A DNA stretch of 64,000 nucleotides from Apostichopus japonicus (GCF_037975245.1 NC_092563.1:6941501-7005500), one strand, 5' to 3'. Shown: positions 1 to 12,200, numbered from the stretch's first letter. A program made the numbers and translations. The notes: generated by a model from the sequence alone, not told the origin.

Positions 1-55
1 TCACAGGGTAGTTGATGCATTGGCAGGCATTCATTGACGATTATTAGTTTGCTGC

Positions 56-355
56 ACCTTTAAATGAAGTGTTGTAAAGTGACCTGTTTATGCACTTTTA
101 AATGTAGTGTTGTAAAGTGACCTGTTTGTGCTATGTTTATGCACTTTTAAATGAAGTGTTGAAAAGTGAGCTGTTTGTCCTATATATGCACTGTTAAATG
201 AAGTGTTGTAAAGTGACCTGTTTGTCCTATGTTTAAGCACTCTTAAATGAAGTGTTGTAAAGTGACCTGTTTGTCCTATCTATATGCACTTTTAAATGAA
301 GTGTTGTAAAGTGACCTGTTTGTCCTATGTTTATGCATTTTGCATATAAATGTTT
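56..355. repeat. ~50-bp tandem repeat, about 6 copies
   Basis: Successive copies of a unit with core AAATGAAGTGTTGTAAAGTG followed by ACCTGTTTGTCCTATG and TATGCACTTTT. Copies differ by a few substitutions and short indels. A decayed copy trails to about 395. It lies in the intron upstream of the first visible SAMHD1-like exon. Confidence 0.85.
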
Positions 356-728
356 TACATTGACCTGCTTTTTCTATATTTATGCCACATTTATTCCAGT
401 TCATACACTTCTTGTTTGACAATTTCACTCAAGAAAACTCAGACGGATTGATATCGACTCTCTATAGAGTATGCTAACTTCTTGAATATCACTTGCATCA
501 ACACCTAGCCTAATTTGCACATAGAAATCTGTACACTCTGTAACATTTTATTCACTGTGCTGCACCCTCAGCAAAGGATCTAACTACAACTCTTTGGTTT
601 CAGGTTTACTCTAGCCTAATATTTCTTTACTTTTTAATTTTGTAAGCAATATGTGTGTTGTTTCTCATTTGCTTATAGATATGAAACCGTTAACATTTTC
701 ATCTGATTGACCCATTTTCATTTCTTAG
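356..728. other. intron sequence, 3' part
   Basis: No coding signal recognised. It ends in a pyrimidine-rich tract and AG at 727-728, the acceptor of the next exon. Confidence 0.5.
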
Positions 729-942
729 GAAGATGAAAAAGATGTCTGAATCCATCGATGACATGGAAGCTTACTCCAAACTCAACGATCACATCATGTG
801 GACAATACTGTGCACTACTGATGATAAACTTAAGAAATCAAGAGATCTCGTCAACAGAATACTAACGAGAGATCTGTATTTTTGTGTCGGCCAGACTCAG
901 CTCAAGAAGAAGATAGGTTCTCACGAAACGCCGATGAAACTG
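729..942 (+). CDS. SAMHD1: SAMHD1-like A exon (DDMEAY region)
   Basis: Acceptor AG at 727-728, donor GTAAGA at 943. The exon begins with the last base of a split codon and ends in phase 0. The residues IDDMEAYSKLNDHI, then CTTDDKLKKSRDLV and RDLYFCVGQT, are the strongest family match in gene A. Confidence 0.92.
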
Positions 943-3900
943 GTAAGAGATATTTTTGTAGATATGTTAGTGGATGGGGAATAAAAGGAGGGTGGCTTAT
1001 CTTTAACGCATCTTGAAAAAAACGGCCAAAAAATGGCTACACATAAATAAGATGGTATCGAAAGGAAATAACTTCAGTATTGCAATTCTAGAAACTACAC
1101 CAAACATTTAAAACTCTAAAAAAAGTGAAAACTTTAACAGTAAGTGAGAAATCAAAGGAAATCCCGACAAATCTCTTTGCATGTGATAAAGCCATGTTAC
1201 AAAACAAGATATATGTTATTCTGTCACTGCTTTCTCGGTTATTGCTAGTAGCAGTATTCCAATTTTTCATGTATGTGAAACTTCACAAAGACAGAAAATT
1301 ATAAAGAAATACATAGTCAAACATTTTAACTGTGTCAAACATTTTAACTGTGTATTTTACACTGTTTATTGTTTAAAGGTTGTTCAAGTTAATGGTGAGG
1401 TTGCTTGAGAAATGTGATGGCATTGATGCCAAAGTATGGTGGGTTTGGGGATGGGAATGGAGTGAAGGGGTGGGGGGGTTGTGTGAGGGGAAAGATTTTT
1501 CGACATGAAAGTAATAGACTTGCGTCAGTTCAGTCTAACTTGAATTTTCATCGAATCAATTTTGCAACTGGGAGTGTTAACTTTTATTTTACCACTCCAG
1601 GTTTCACAACTAATTGACATAGAAAACGATTGCACCGAGAAAGAAATTTTTGAGAGGCTCTCTGGAGAAGCTAAGAAAACTATCAAACAGGGTGATATAA
1701 TTGTGCATGTAAGTATAACTATCGCCAAATTCATTTCACCTCTGTATTTGACTATTGTCTTTTTTTCCCGCAAATTTGTGCGATATCTGTGATTCCTTTT
1801 CTTAAGTATTATCCTAACACACTGTAGCATACGCAAACTGGAACCTATACCGCAATTTTTGCAAAATTCTGTGATTTTTTTTTTATACCACAGGCTCATC
1901 CCTGGATAGAGGTACGATCTAATAGATCATATAATTCACATTCCAAAATGACAACTGCAAAATGTTGGTGTTGTAGCCATTACGGCTGTAGTAAGAACTA
2001 TAACCGTTACGTCTCAATCTGTGGGCTACAGCCATAAGGGTTGTAATTGCTAGGGCTGAATTCGCAGGTTGAAGCCAAAAATGATGTCACCCTTAGGGAT
2101 GAACCTTTGCGCTATTGCCAAATGGGTTGTAACTGTTAGGGCTGAATCTTTTCACTAAAGCTATAACGCTGTAACCGATATTGTACAAACTGCAGATTCA
2201 GCCCTAAGGGATTGTAACCATTAGGGCTGAATCAGTAGGGTACAGCCATACTGGCTATGTCGGTCAGGGCTTAATCCTGGGTATGGAATGCTTATCTGAA
2301 GATCCTTTGCTATTTAGCTCATGAAAGTCATTATTTTAAATTAAAATTGTTTCATACTGTACTTTTTGATGAAAAGATAACGAATGACCTAAAGATGACA
2401 AAGAACCAGAGAATGACCAGATAACAACAGGAAGTCTCTGGCCAAAAGTTGAGGCTGTTAATGTTTACTCTTTCGATATTTCTTTCAACTACTGGCTGAT
2501 TGTCTTTTACATGAAATGGAGAATATCATCTGCTATTTTTACATTTATTTCGACAGATTGCTAATTTCAGCTATGGAATGGCGGAGAAGGACCCGGTGGA
2601 ACATGTTAAATTTTACACCAAGTATGACCCGAATAATACAGTCGAAATTAGCAAAATCATACAGGTGGGTTTTACCTTCTTTCTTCATAATGAAGTCTGT
2701 GAGATGGTCAGATGCTCAACTAAAAGAAAGGATTCAAATGGCTGCTGTTACAATGGCTAACAAATCAATGGCCACTGTCTTTGGTTACTTGCCATACGCA
2801 GGCAAGTAACCTATGCAGTCAAGTTGGCGTGTGTGTACGTGTATGTGACGCCCTAGCTTGTGAACACGATATCCCGAGATAGATAACCTCTGCAGTTCTC
2901 ATATTTGGCATGTTGCTTCCCCATAATTAGTACAAGGGCCCTATTGTTTCGTGTGGAGGTCAAAGGTCATTTGGAGTCAGCAGAGGGCAACATGTGGAAA
3001 TCTAAAAAAGGCTGTATCTCCAGAATCTGAACATCAAAGGAGCTCACATATGCATGGTATGATAGCCTTATGTAGTGTAAAGGTTGTACACAATTTGGTG
3101 TAGGTCAAAGTTCATTAAGGTCCCCAAGGGTCAAAACTTGAAATCCTTGTAAACAATATCCCCAAACAGGAACTTCATTGGCTCTGAAATTTTGCATGTA
3201 GCTTCCTTATAATGAACAAAACCTTATTGTGTTTTAGGTGGATGTCAAAGGCCACACTCTGTAAAGCTTTATAAAACACAAACCTTGTAAACATGATATC
3301 CCAAGATAGGTTACATCACATATTTTGGGTGGAGGTCAGTTTATTTGTGGTCAGTAGAGGTCAGATGTCAAAATATCATCAGTACTTTATCTTGAGAATT
3401 GCAACTTCTTGTGCATGATAGATTGATGGGTGAATGGAACTGATTTAGCTTTTAAACATTGTACGCCATCCGTTAATTGTGCTCGATGACCCTTTCATTA
3501 GTAGTGATGTATGTATGGGTGAGTATTAAGTGAGGTATATTTTACTACTGTATTTTACTCTTTGTTTACAGTGTGCTTGTGAAGTGTCTATGTTGATGTT
3601 CTGTATGTTTGTTCAAATCGTCTTCTTTCCTGGTTTCTATATCAACAGGACTCCATGGCATTACCGAGAGAGTTCTCTGAAAGATTTCTAAGAGTGTGTG
3701 TCAAGCAGACGGATCCTGAAGTCCGTGAGTGGGTTCGTGGAGCATTTGAAGAATGGTGCAGCCATAAGGGATTGAAAGCTAAGGTATGGTATGGGGGATT
3801 AAGCATTATTTCTTCAGTTAGGTAAAGATTTGAAATGACGAATGCTTGCAAAGAACTTTAGCTTACCATGTCATTTTGAATGAACCTAGTATGTGTATAA

Positions 3901-4658
3901 TCAAACAAATAACAACGTAAAAATAAATCCTTCTGTAACACTTTAGAATACATGCTCTAAAAAGAACCCTATATACACCGACCTTTTCTTCCCACTCATT
4001 TCACTTTGGAAACTGTTGTATTTCTTTATGGTTGATTTAGGCCATTGTTTGAAATAGTTTGGTAGAGATTTGTGTGCAGACATTTGTCAGTCGTGACTTG
4101 TGTCTTCGATGTTCTAAATTTGACTTAAATAGAATGCTTCAAAATGACAACCCTTCCAGACTCCGCCATTTCTTCAGGTACCTCTTCTTCTCGACCCTCA
4201 ATGTCCTCTTAACCTTAAACCCACACCATATTTATGTGTCTCTTTTGTATGTATGTATGTATGTATGTGTGTATGTATGTATTGTAGATCCTCCTGCAAG
4301 CAGGAACTCGCGAAGAAGCATCATTGGCTTATCAAACCCGCAAGCTGACCGAAGTCAGTCTCTTACATTCATATTTAACGTCCATGATTATGAATTGTTA
4401 ATTGTCAACAACTCTGTAACTGGACGATACATTAATATGGGAGTGACTCGAGCCGGGACCTTATGATACAAAGGCACCGGCGTTAACCACTGAGCTAACA
4501 CTCCTAAACTTTTGTCTGGATTTTACTTAAATTGCTTATTTTTGTATTTTTTCCAGCCCGGAGATTTCAGTGCAGGCATGTCATGGACTAAGAATCCAAG
4601 TTCGGAAGAGAGAAAGTTGGATGCTGAGAATGTCTCAAAGAGGCTGTTTTCTAAGTAA
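729..4658 (+). CDS. SAMHD1: SAMHD1-like gene A, C-terminal portion (five exons)
   Basis: SAMHD1-type proteins are HD-domain triphosphohydrolases that cleave dNTPs to deoxynucleoside plus triphosphate, and act as nucleotide-controlled tetramers. Seen here: five exons (729-942, 1601-1708, 2557-2664, 3649-3783, 4557-4658) with GT-AG junctions. All five are phase-compatible (only the first begins mid-codon) and give about 220 residues ending in TAA at 4656-4658. They align by eye with the human C-terminal lobe: IDDMEAYSKLNDHI with RDLYFCVGQT, then a DIIVHI-like strand continuing into NFSYGMAEKDPVEHVKFYTK, then a helix ending in REWVRGAFEEWC, then a short polar tail. The catalytic HD domain lies left of the window. 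No internal stop or frameshift was seen, so this copy looks functional as far as visible. A second copy starts about 36 kb downstream on the same strand. Confidence 0.9.
943..1600 (+). other. intron of SAMHD1-like A
   Basis: Canonical GTAAGA donor and CCACTCCAG acceptor. No mobile element or coding signal recognised in its 658 bp. Confidence 0.8.
1601..1708 (+). CDS. SAMHD1: SAMHD1-like A exon (DIIVH)
   Basis: 108 bp, 36 codons, phase 0 at both ends. It encodes a helix-rich segment ending GDIIVH, equivalent to the family's E(D/E)FIVDV strand. Donor is GTAAGT at 1709. Confidence 0.85.
1709..2556 (+). other. intron of SAMHD1-like A
   Basis: Contains the GGGCTGAAT-rich repeat cluster described separately. 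The acceptor CGACAG ends at 2556. Confidence 0.8.
1960..2280. repeat. cluster of short direct and inverted repeats
   Basis: Variants of TTGTAACCATTAGGGCTGAAT and of its inverse ATTCAGCCCTAAGGGATTG recur several times, so the region could fold. It resembles a decayed foldback arm. No open frame is present. Confidence 0.6.
2557..2664 (+). CDS. SAMHD1: SAMHD1-like A exon (YGM...KDPVEHVKFY)
   Basis: 108 bp, 36 codons, phase 0 at both ends. It encodes NFSYGMAEKDPVEHVKFYTK, matching the family's MDYG(M)-(K)NP(I)DHV-FY signature in the C-terminal lobe. Acceptor CGACAG, donor GTGGGT. Confidence 0.92.
2830..3400 (+). repeat. dispersed AGGTCA-rich repeat, copy in intron
   Basis: Contains the recurring phrases CTTGTGAACACGATATC, GTGGAGGTCAAAGGTCATTT and GGAGTCAGCAGAGG. 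Related copies occur near 27010-27200 (inverse), 36050-38330 and 40000-40300. No coding capacity seen; consistent with an old high-copy interspersed repeat. Confidence 0.75.
3649..3783 (+). CDS. SAMHD1: SAMHD1-like A exon (helical C-terminal)
   Basis: 135 bp, 45 codons, phase 0. It encodes LPREFSERFLRVCVKQTDPE followed by REWVRGAFEEWC, matching the family's LP-(K)F-E--(I)RV(Y)CK segment. Acceptor ATCAACAG, donor GTATGG. A decayed inverted copy of its first 56 bp lies at 26807-26862. Confidence 0.9.
4247..4283. repeat. (GTAT)n microsatellite
   Basis: About nine tetranucleotide units with one GTGT interruption, inside the last intron of gene A. Confidence 0.9.
4357..4504 (-). mobile_element. 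tRNA-derived SINE
   Basis: On the - strand the head reads GGAGTGTTAGCTCAGTGGTT (box A like) followed by CCCGGCTCGAGTCACTCCC (box B like), a tRNA-related RNA polymerase III promoter. It is followed by a tail shared with the copy at 16602-16740. The two copies align over nearly their full length, so this is a family and not a tRNA gene. No poly(A) tail or target duplication was identified. Confidence 0.75.
4557..4658 (+). CDS. SAMHD1: SAMHD1-like A terminal exon
   Basis: 33 codons plus TAA. It encodes a polar tail with MSWTKNPSSEERKLDAENVS and ends KRLFSK, similar in place and composition to the family's charged C-terminus. Acceptor TTTTTTCCAG. Confidence 0.85.
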   Translation, partial: PGDFSAGMSWTKNPSSEERKLDAENVSKRLFSK

Positions 4659-5502
4659 GATGCTACACCATTGAGTAGAAAATAGTCAAGATTTTTTTTT
4701 TCAGGGGTGTCTAAATTTATCGGATAAGAAAGAATATACTAAACATGGTATTCTAAGATTGAAAATTATTCAGAGTTTACTTTATTCCCCTATTTATTAT
4801 TATTCTAAATTTGGGAATAAGTCTCTAAGTTTTATTGAAAACAACACCAACTTTTCAGTTGTTGCTTTGTAAACATATTGGTTTTCCAAAACATTATATG
4901 TAGTTTGTTTTCATATTAGGGTAACTTTTGGGATTTTAAGAAATAATTGAAAGATCATAACAGGTATTCTCAGAGTAAAAAATATACAGAAAGCTTAATA
5001 TACAAGTGTCTACTATAAGAAAATTTCCCTTACCTGTACAGGACTTTGCTTTAAAAACACATATAGCTTCAATACAGACAAAACTCAGGATAAAATATAG
5101 AGAAACTTAAGACACATTGCACATTGCGAATGTCATTAGAGCTATACCACCCTATTTAATATTCATCTGTACATGAGACAGATTGCCATTTATCTAAGGC
5201 AGATTTAATGCATGATATTTTATGGCTGTAATTGTTCAAAGGAATATTCACTAGACAGATTTATTGAGCAGTTTTCGAAAAGATCTATATTAATAGGTCC
5301 ACGTTGAAAGTTGAGTTAAAGTTATTAATAGTGAATGATAATATATGATCTGTATTATAAGCAGTTTGATAATGTATCTTTTCTCTGGCTTGAATGTGTT
5401 TTTTGTGTACACTGTTTGTGTGTTACTATTGAACATAATTTAACACAATTTTCTGGTATTCTTAGCGTAATTTACTTTCAGTAATTGGTGATTACTAACT
5501 GT

Positions 5503-5566
5503 GGTAGGAGGAGGAGATGGGAGGGGGAGGAGATGGGAGGGGGAGGAGATGGGAGGGGAGGGGCAA
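5503..5566. repeat. purine-rich minisatellite
   Basis: About three copies of GGAGGAGATGGGAGGGG in a strongly purine-biased stretch. Confidence 0.85.
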
Positions 5567-6679
5567 AGATGGTGTAGATGGGTTTCTGTCTTATTAGCTG
5601 TCGACCATGTTCTCTTCCATTAATATTAGTTGAAACAGCAGACATACATATATTAATGATCATTTGATTTTTTTTATTTTTAATATTAATATATTTTTGT
5701 GTTCCGTTTTAATGTACATGCTCGGCAGCTTCTTGCTCTTCTTTTTATTACACATCGTTTGAGATTTACGTAACAATATTTCAATAATCTTCCATCCATA
5801 CCTCCACAAATAGAACAAATCAACCTTTTACTCACATGCCATTGATAAAATCTGTGCTTCTTTACTTGCTGTGTTACTGCTCTGTCATCTCATGATGTTG
5901 TGCATGGGATTAAACTCCTCTCTACGACTGATGATGGAAAGTTCAGGGCGGGACTTGTCCCCTATGATACAGCCCCTGCCCCCTTACTATGTGCACTCCA
6001 CTTCTCCATTAGCTATTTTGCTTTAAAGAAGGTTGCTCTCCCTTCTTTTTAAATCATTTCTTTACAACACTTTTGCTGTTCATTTCAAAATTCTTCTCTT
6101 TCATTAAAACATTTGTCAGGAATGCGTGGAACTAATTGCGTGGGACTACATACGCTAATTTTACTCAGAGTTGCATGTTTCTTGAACTTTTATGGAAGAG
6201 TTGTTAAGTTTCTTATGTTGTTTCCCTTCTTTCTGCCTTTTTTAAATTTATTTTCTTGCATCACTTTTACCACAGCATGGTTTGGTCAGTCTTCAAGTGT
6301 AATGTCTCAACTCCATCATTTTGTCGATAAGTCCCTTCCTTAAACTCTCGGAGAGAGAGAGTCGTCTTTATTCTTCTTATATGTTAGACCGTTTTTATGT
6401 CAAAATATTAATACTTTTAATTTTATGGAATCATGTCATCTAACAGTTTGAATGAGTAAAAGATTTTACTTTAATTTAACTTTAGTGGAAAATCATTTTT
6501 TTTTGCTATTTCGATTTCATTGATGGGAAAAGAAGAATACAAGTAAATTCTAAGGTGCTATGGAGTCTGTGACTGAACAGTGACAGAAGCCAATTTTAAT
6601 AAAATAAGAGTACTGTTCATTCATACTTAGTAAAGATTCCTAAATCCTATGGTGCATTCAGGTCAGCTGACCGCGGTTA

Positions 6680-6855
6680 ATCCTGTGAGTAACGCACGGT
6701 AAAATTACGGGGCATCACTTTAATAAATCTTTGGTTATATGTAACCAAAAATGTTTTGTTTTATGATTTAAAAAACACTCCGGGTGTTAATGCTATCGCT
6801 GGATCGCTTGCATTATCCCCCGATCGTGCATTAATCCTGTAAGTAACGCACGCTA
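6680..6855. repeat. direct repeat pair TAATCCTGTRAGTAACGCACG
   Basis: Two near-identical copies about 150 bp apart flank ordinary AT-rich DNA. Nature unknown. Confidence 0.5.
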
Positions 6856-7342
6856 GACCGTTGATTAACACCTTATTATTCTATACTGGCTATTGCATTT
6901 ATGTTTTCTTAATTTCTTGTTGTGTTGTAAGGGACTTTTCTTATGTACTAATATACCATTTCTCAATGACAGTCAAACATAAGCTGACCCCCCCCCCTTC
7001 CCCGCCACACCTCCCCTCAAGAAAAAACATGATTTGAGCCAGTCGTTTGATATTTATTGGACACATATTGAAATTACCCAAAAAATAATTTCCCTTACAG
7101 CTCAACTCCATCTCATCATTATCTTGGCGCAAACTATACATGTATGGTGGCTTAAGGGTGCCATACTCTTGATAGATGAATCTTTCCTTGCCCCAGCAAA
7201 TATATCACAGTTCTTGATTTATTTCACATGTTCCTCAGACGATTTTTGTTGTTGTTGTTGATAGTCTTGTGCTTTTTAAAAATTTGCTTGTCTGTGCACA
7301 GCAAGTGAAAGACTGTCAAATGACACACAAATCACACACACA

Positions 7343-7738
7343 CATGGGCTTAGGAACCGGGGGCGTCAGCCCCCAGTGAAAAATACGGGGGGGGGGCGGA
7401 AGTATCATCCTGCCCCTCTGGCTTCGCAGGTCAGAAAACCCCTTTTTCATTTCTCAATAAATGATAACAAGATTCGTCATTGGTGCTCAGAACATTTTGG
7501 CAGAAAAAAATCTCATTTGGAGCACCAAATTGCATCTAAGGCTAGGTGAAAATGCAAAATTATTTACAAAATGGAGTGGGTGTTGAAGTGTGCTATATTG
7601 CACCAAATTGCATCTGAGGCCACCTGGAAATGCAAAAAAAAATCCAAAGGGGAGGGGGACACCCCTCCCCTTAGACCCTCCCCCAGGCCTGCCATCAGTC
7701 TTCAGCCCCCCACTCAAAAGTCCCTTCCTACGCCACTG
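7343..7738. mobile_element. hAT-type MITE with 8-bp target duplication
   Basis: The right end, read inward, is CAGTGGCGTAGGAA and the left end is CATGGGCTTAGGAACC, imperfect terminal inverted repeats of hAT style. Both ends are flanked by CACACACA (7335-7342 and 7739-7746), an 8-bp duplication as hAT elements make. Caution: the left flank is itself a CA microsatellite. The element is G/C-run rich and has no transposase. A truncated copy lies at 13835-14118. Confidence 0.7.
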
Positions 7739-7746
7739 CACACACA

Positions 7747-8948
7747 ATTAGTGTTGTAATTGTTCCATTTCAACTGATGTTGCCAGATAGAATTCTGAAT
7801 TATCATTGTGTTTTAGGTGGATGTCAACATTAAAAGCATTGTCAGCATTAGAACTCTATTTTAGTTATAGTTTATCACCCAAATGCGTTAAACAATCACC
7901 CTCCCACCTTCCCGCCCTCCCTAAGCCTTACAATACCCCAGAACTATATTTTATGGTATAACTCATCTGAAAATATACTTGATATGGTGGAAGAAGTGTG
8001 TTGTATTACGATACACAGCCAAACCTTCTTTCCTGCACACTGTTTTCAGGTTGTATTCCAAGACGATTCATCGTGAGTGCGGAACCGGGTACTTCTTTGC
8101 TCAAGTTTTGCGAAGTTCGGACACCCCTAGTGTGGCTGGTGTAGAAATTGCATCTGACCTTAATGGTAGTAATCTTGGTGTGTTTTTTGGGAAGGCAAAC
8201 TTCCTTTAATTGACAAATATGTAAGTATTTACTTGCCCACGGGTCATTTTGGAGAGAAAATAACTTCACGCACTTTTTTCGTGAAATTGGCTCTGGCTGT
8301 AGGTTGTCATGGCGAAAAGTGCTTTCTTTTCTTGTAGAATATGCACGTGGTTTAATTCTTACGTCACTACTCATCAATATTTAATTAGGTTAAAATTACC
8401 ATTTCGAAGGTCAATTTCTCCGTCATTAACCATTGTAAAGGTCTGGTAATAGTTGAATTTGATGAAGGAAAGGTGTTTAATCAATTCGTTATAGACAAAA
8501 GACACGACAAAGGAGTAGAAAGGGAATTTTGGCCGTATTTTTCGAACGTAAATTCACCACCTTCGAACTGTTTTTGGCATGATATTATCATTTCCAATTT
8601 GGAAAAGTAGTATATCAGCTGAAAAAAAATCCTTTTCCACGAATAAGTAAGCTTGTATACTGTGTTGAAAGAAGATGAGCATTTTCTTCTCCTATATTTC
8701 AGGGCTATAGTAAAATAATGACTATGAAGTATGAGTTGTGTACACTCTAGTTTGACATGAGCGTTTGTCACAAACTTAAAGGCATTGAAGACTCGCCCCA
8801 AACCGCGTGCGGCCATCTGAAAATGTTAACTTTCCGTTGCTTGCAAGTATATTTTCTTCTTGTTGCTACTAAATGCTGACAGTAATGAAACGTGAAACCT
8901 TGTAATCTTTTATCTAGACCTGAGATGCCCATCACTGCTATACACACT
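7747..8948. other. intergenic DNA, nothing recognised
   Basis: Open frames here give low-complexity or unrecognisable peptides. No repeat family could be assigned by eye. Confidence 0.4.
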
Positions 8949-11188
8949 CAGGGGCGTCGTGCGAAAATATTTTTTTTGGGTGTGGGGGGCCATAAGCACT
9001 TGATGACTATCTAAGCGGAGCGCCACCACACGTTGGAGCGCAGCGTACAAGAAAATGTTTCGTCTGGCAGACCCCGCAGATTGCAGGAAACGGCACTTCC
9101 CGTGCCTTATGGCAGTAAGCAACACCCCTAAAATTGATGAAACTTTCCGGCAATTATTTATTTTGGGAAATATTCTCGAAGGAAGTGATCGCCATTGATT
9201 CCTCAGTTTACCAATTCCTCGTCTCCCAGAAGCGCCCAAAATTTAAGAAATCGATATGTTGGCTGATCCATGATCGCCGTCCATGCCCGTGAGAAGTGGT
9301 GACTGGGTGAAAAAAAGCTATGCTGTTTAAAAACATGGGCAGAAAAAGCGAAAGTAGCGAATCCTAAGGAAAAACGTGCGATAACGAAATAATTATTTTC
9401 CAGGTTAATTGTGACTGTATTTGAAATGATTATTATTGTTCATTTTCTTACAAAACTACCTATCAGATCATGAGGAAAATTTATCCTGGTGGACCATTTA
9501 GCGAACTGATTGCATTACTTAGGAAGAAGTTCACATGGAGTCCCATAATCTCTGTTCACTACATTTATCTTAATTAACTTCCCGAACTTTGTTAAAGGCT
9601 TAGAAAATAATTTAAAAAATTGCCATTTTTTCATGGAACATTGACTGACTTTGGCAAAGGTTACGGGTTGCACTTACTCTGGGACTACGTATATATAATA
9701 TTGTTCAATGATGGCAGCGTTGATGGCACATTTGGTTCATTAGTTATCAACCAGTAATTATTTAACTGTCTCGTTTGACTGAATATCAACATTTAACAAC
9801 CATTGACCTAGCAGTCAACAGAAGCCCCATTTCTCGTAGGTCCTACAAGAAATTCAGTTGCTGACACTGTTCTCATTCAACGTCGCTGAGCTAGGTTCCA
9901 AAATGAGTCAATAGGCAGTCTGCTTGCACGCTTCCGCGCGGTCGGGGTGCGTGGCCAGCACCACCAGGCCACTCAGGCGTGCTTGGGACATGCTCGTCCG
10001 CAACGAATTCTTCACAAACTTTAACGCCGAAAAGCTGTGCTCGCATGAGCAGGAAGTGACTGGCAGGGTGAGAATTAGGTGGTAGGCACGAGCGACGTTT
10101 GGATATGTGTCGAACATCCCCTTCTCCAACATGTGGAATAAAATGGCTTGCATATCTACAAGTATTGCGTCATCTATCTTGTTCGAGAGCCCTGCAGAAT
10201 AATCGGTACTCGTAGATTATATCCTTCTGCAGGCCCTTGGATAAAACGACTGTAAACGAATTACTAATGCCTCCTTCTCAACGGCAGGGCGAACAAGGCA
10301 TTCCGTTGTCGACAGCAGTGGCACCACATCCGAGCTGAATCTTGTCGCTAAGGCAATCGTGAAACGATCGGTGGCATCGAAATACAGCTCGATCTTCAAC
10401 CAATCTTTGTCCGAGATCTGTGCCTCGTTACGCCACATCTCATCCAGTTGTCGGGAACCTTTCGTCGACGGCGCCGGCTTTCATTGTATTCGACACCGAT
10501 CGATTCAGCGACTGATGATGCTTTGGCCCAGTAATTGTCAAACTGCTGATCGGTACGCATGGACTCGATCTCGGACAGACTGTACCTGTGAGGCTGCAGC
10601 AGCTATGTTCAGCTTCGGGCTCTGGAGGCTCTTGGAGACAACATGCGACAGTGCCAACATGTCAGACATAACCACCAGTGTCAGACAGAACTCAAAGTCA
10701 ATCCATATCAACAAACCAACGACATCACTAGCTGTTTTTCGATCACAGCCGTGATTCTCAGATATAGACTCCAGGGCGCGGACAACACCTACAAGATTCG
10801 TCAATAGTGCCCGACATTTATCTATCCTGGATGGCCAACGTGTAGTTGACATGGAATGTAGAGTTTTGTATCCTTCGGGCTGCAGTGGCCGATCTCGGAT
10901 TCCATCCGTATTTCCTCTAGAATGGCTTGGAACGCCGCATGTCGCTTCGTGGAGCCTTCAATGAAATCATATAGGGAACCTACAATCCCAAATAAGTTTT
11001 GGATGAAGACGTTTCTCGAGCAAAGACTACTATGACTAAGTTTAGGCGATGCGCAACCACCATCATAGAGCAATTGACTATTTAGTCTACTTTTCGATTT
11101 CGAAAACACTTTTTTTTAAATTATGACAATTTTTTTTTGGGGGGGAGGGGGCCGTGCCCCCTGGGCTCCAATAGGCACGACGCCACTG
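8949..11188 (-). mobile_element. decayed hAT transposon
   Basis: The left terminus is CAGGGGCGTCGTGC. The right terminus read inward is CAGTGGCGTCGTGCC, so the ends are matched terminal inverted repeats of hAT type. The body encodes a broken hAT transposase on the - strand. No matching 8-bp target duplication is visible, so one boundary may be rearranged. Sequence like its left end (about 8949-9240) recurs at 15490-15745 and 22860-23050. Confidence 0.75.
9908..11109 (-). pseudogene. hAT transposase pseudogene (ZMYM1-like)
   Basis: Four open segments in different frames on the - strand (11109-10822, 10852-10538, 10438-10217, 10153-9908) read in order like one hAT transposase. The first has NLFGIVGSLYDFIEGSTKRH. 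The second has the family's STTRWPSRIDKC core. The last has LPVTSCSCEHSFSALKFVKN, the C-terminal hAT dimerisation signature. Frameshifts and a stop separate them, so no intact enzyme can be made. The N-terminal zinc finger was not found. hAT transposases cut and paste DNA with 8-bp duplications. Confidence 0.85.
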
Positions 11189-11214
11189 TTGTGTTGTGGA
11201 TATTGACCGTAGCT

Positions 11215-11400
11215 GTATGTATTGAATGTACACTAGTGTCTAATTACCGACGGTAGCAAGCTGTGTGTGTATTTTATGGCATCGATGATGGTGTCTAACA
11301 CTTCTGTTACAATTCATTCGAAACTAGGTCAGATTACCGGCATTAGACATTTCTTTTTTGCGCCAGTCTTTACACCCTTTAATGTGAGACTATGAATACG
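11215..11400 (+). repeat. dispersed repeat, copy 1
   Basis: Shares GGTGTCTAACACTTCTGTTAC and CTGTGTGTGTATTTTATGGC-type sequence with an inverted copy at 20935-21065. Both carry a degenerate ATTACCGGCATTAGAC end. Family unidentified. Confidence 0.7.
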
Positions 11401-11586
11401 ATTTTTCGAGAAACAGTGGAACCTTCAAAAATATCCCATAGCATTTAAAAAATTACTACTTGTAAGCAATTCATAACCTGTATCATGTCACCACGGACTC
11501 TCCTCGAGTCAAGTGTAGTTAGCCCAAGAGCCAAAGACTTTCATAAGGGAGATGCCGAATGTTGGAAATAATCATGCACCAAATAT
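11401..11586. other. no feature seen
   Basis: AT-rich sequence leading into the TA microsatellite. Confidence 0.4.
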
Positions 11587-11602
11587 CAAAATAACCTCAA
11601 TC

Positions 11603-11670
<68 letters not shown>

Positions 11671-11763
11671 GGTGGAGGTTGAAAGTTTTTTCACTGTTCT
11701 TGATTTTCCAACTCATTACGATTTTCATTTATATATATATATATAAACATATATATATATATA

Positions 11764-11810
<47 letters not shown>

Positions 11811-11862
11811 ATATATATATATATATAAACATATATATATATAAACATATATATATAAATAT
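11587..11862. repeat. compound (TA)n and (ATATAAAC)n microsatellites
   Basis: A pure TA run at about 11587-11667, then interrupted TA/ATAAACATATA runs from about 11728 to 11862. Confidence 0.95.
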
Positions 11863-12104
11863 ATCCACAAGAGAAAAAGGAAAAATGATACTCTCATATC
11901 CAACTTTATTACTTAGAACGTTAAATCAGTTACAAAATATTCACGTCTCTTCTTCAGTTGCAGTTATGAAATGGAAGAAAGTAGACCTTATTGGGATTTA
12001 ACTTAGCATGTATAATCATAAAAGAGAGATCTCTGTTGAGTCCATTGTTGTGTGTGTCGAGGCGTAAGATTGTTTTTAGTTCCCGGTTGCTTCTTTGGAA
12101 GCAG

Positions 12105-12200
12105 GTCACTTCGCCCAACAACCATTTCGCCCAACTGCCATATCGCCCAACCTTACCATTTGGCCCAACTTCCAGCCTGGTCATTTTGCCCATTTGTAAC
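12105..12200. repeat. TTGGGCGAAATGG-type short tandem repeat
   Basis: Five degenerate 14-17 bp units built on CATTTCGCCCAACT, including CATATCGCCCAACC and CATTTGGCCCAACT. Confidence 0.8.

Larger units (their letters stand above)
4659..7334. other. 3' flank and intergenic DNA
   Basis: No credible coding region. It contains a GGAGGAGATGGGAGG minisatellite (5503-5566) and two direct copies of TAATCCTGTRAGTAACGCACG near 6680 and 6832. An AATAAA-type hexamer lies near 6600, too far away to assign to gene A. Confidence 0.5.

Noticed and set aside
4357-4504. A functional tRNA gene on the - strand
   Set aside because: Box A and box B are present but it carries a shared non-tRNA tail, has a second copy at 16.6 kb, and I could not draw a convincing cloverleaf.
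8006-8377. 123-codon frame on the - strand as a gene
   Set aside because: No known domain, no splice context, and composition like non-coding DNA.
11552-11903. IYIYIY-rich frames on both strands
   Set aside because: They are translations of TA microsatellites.
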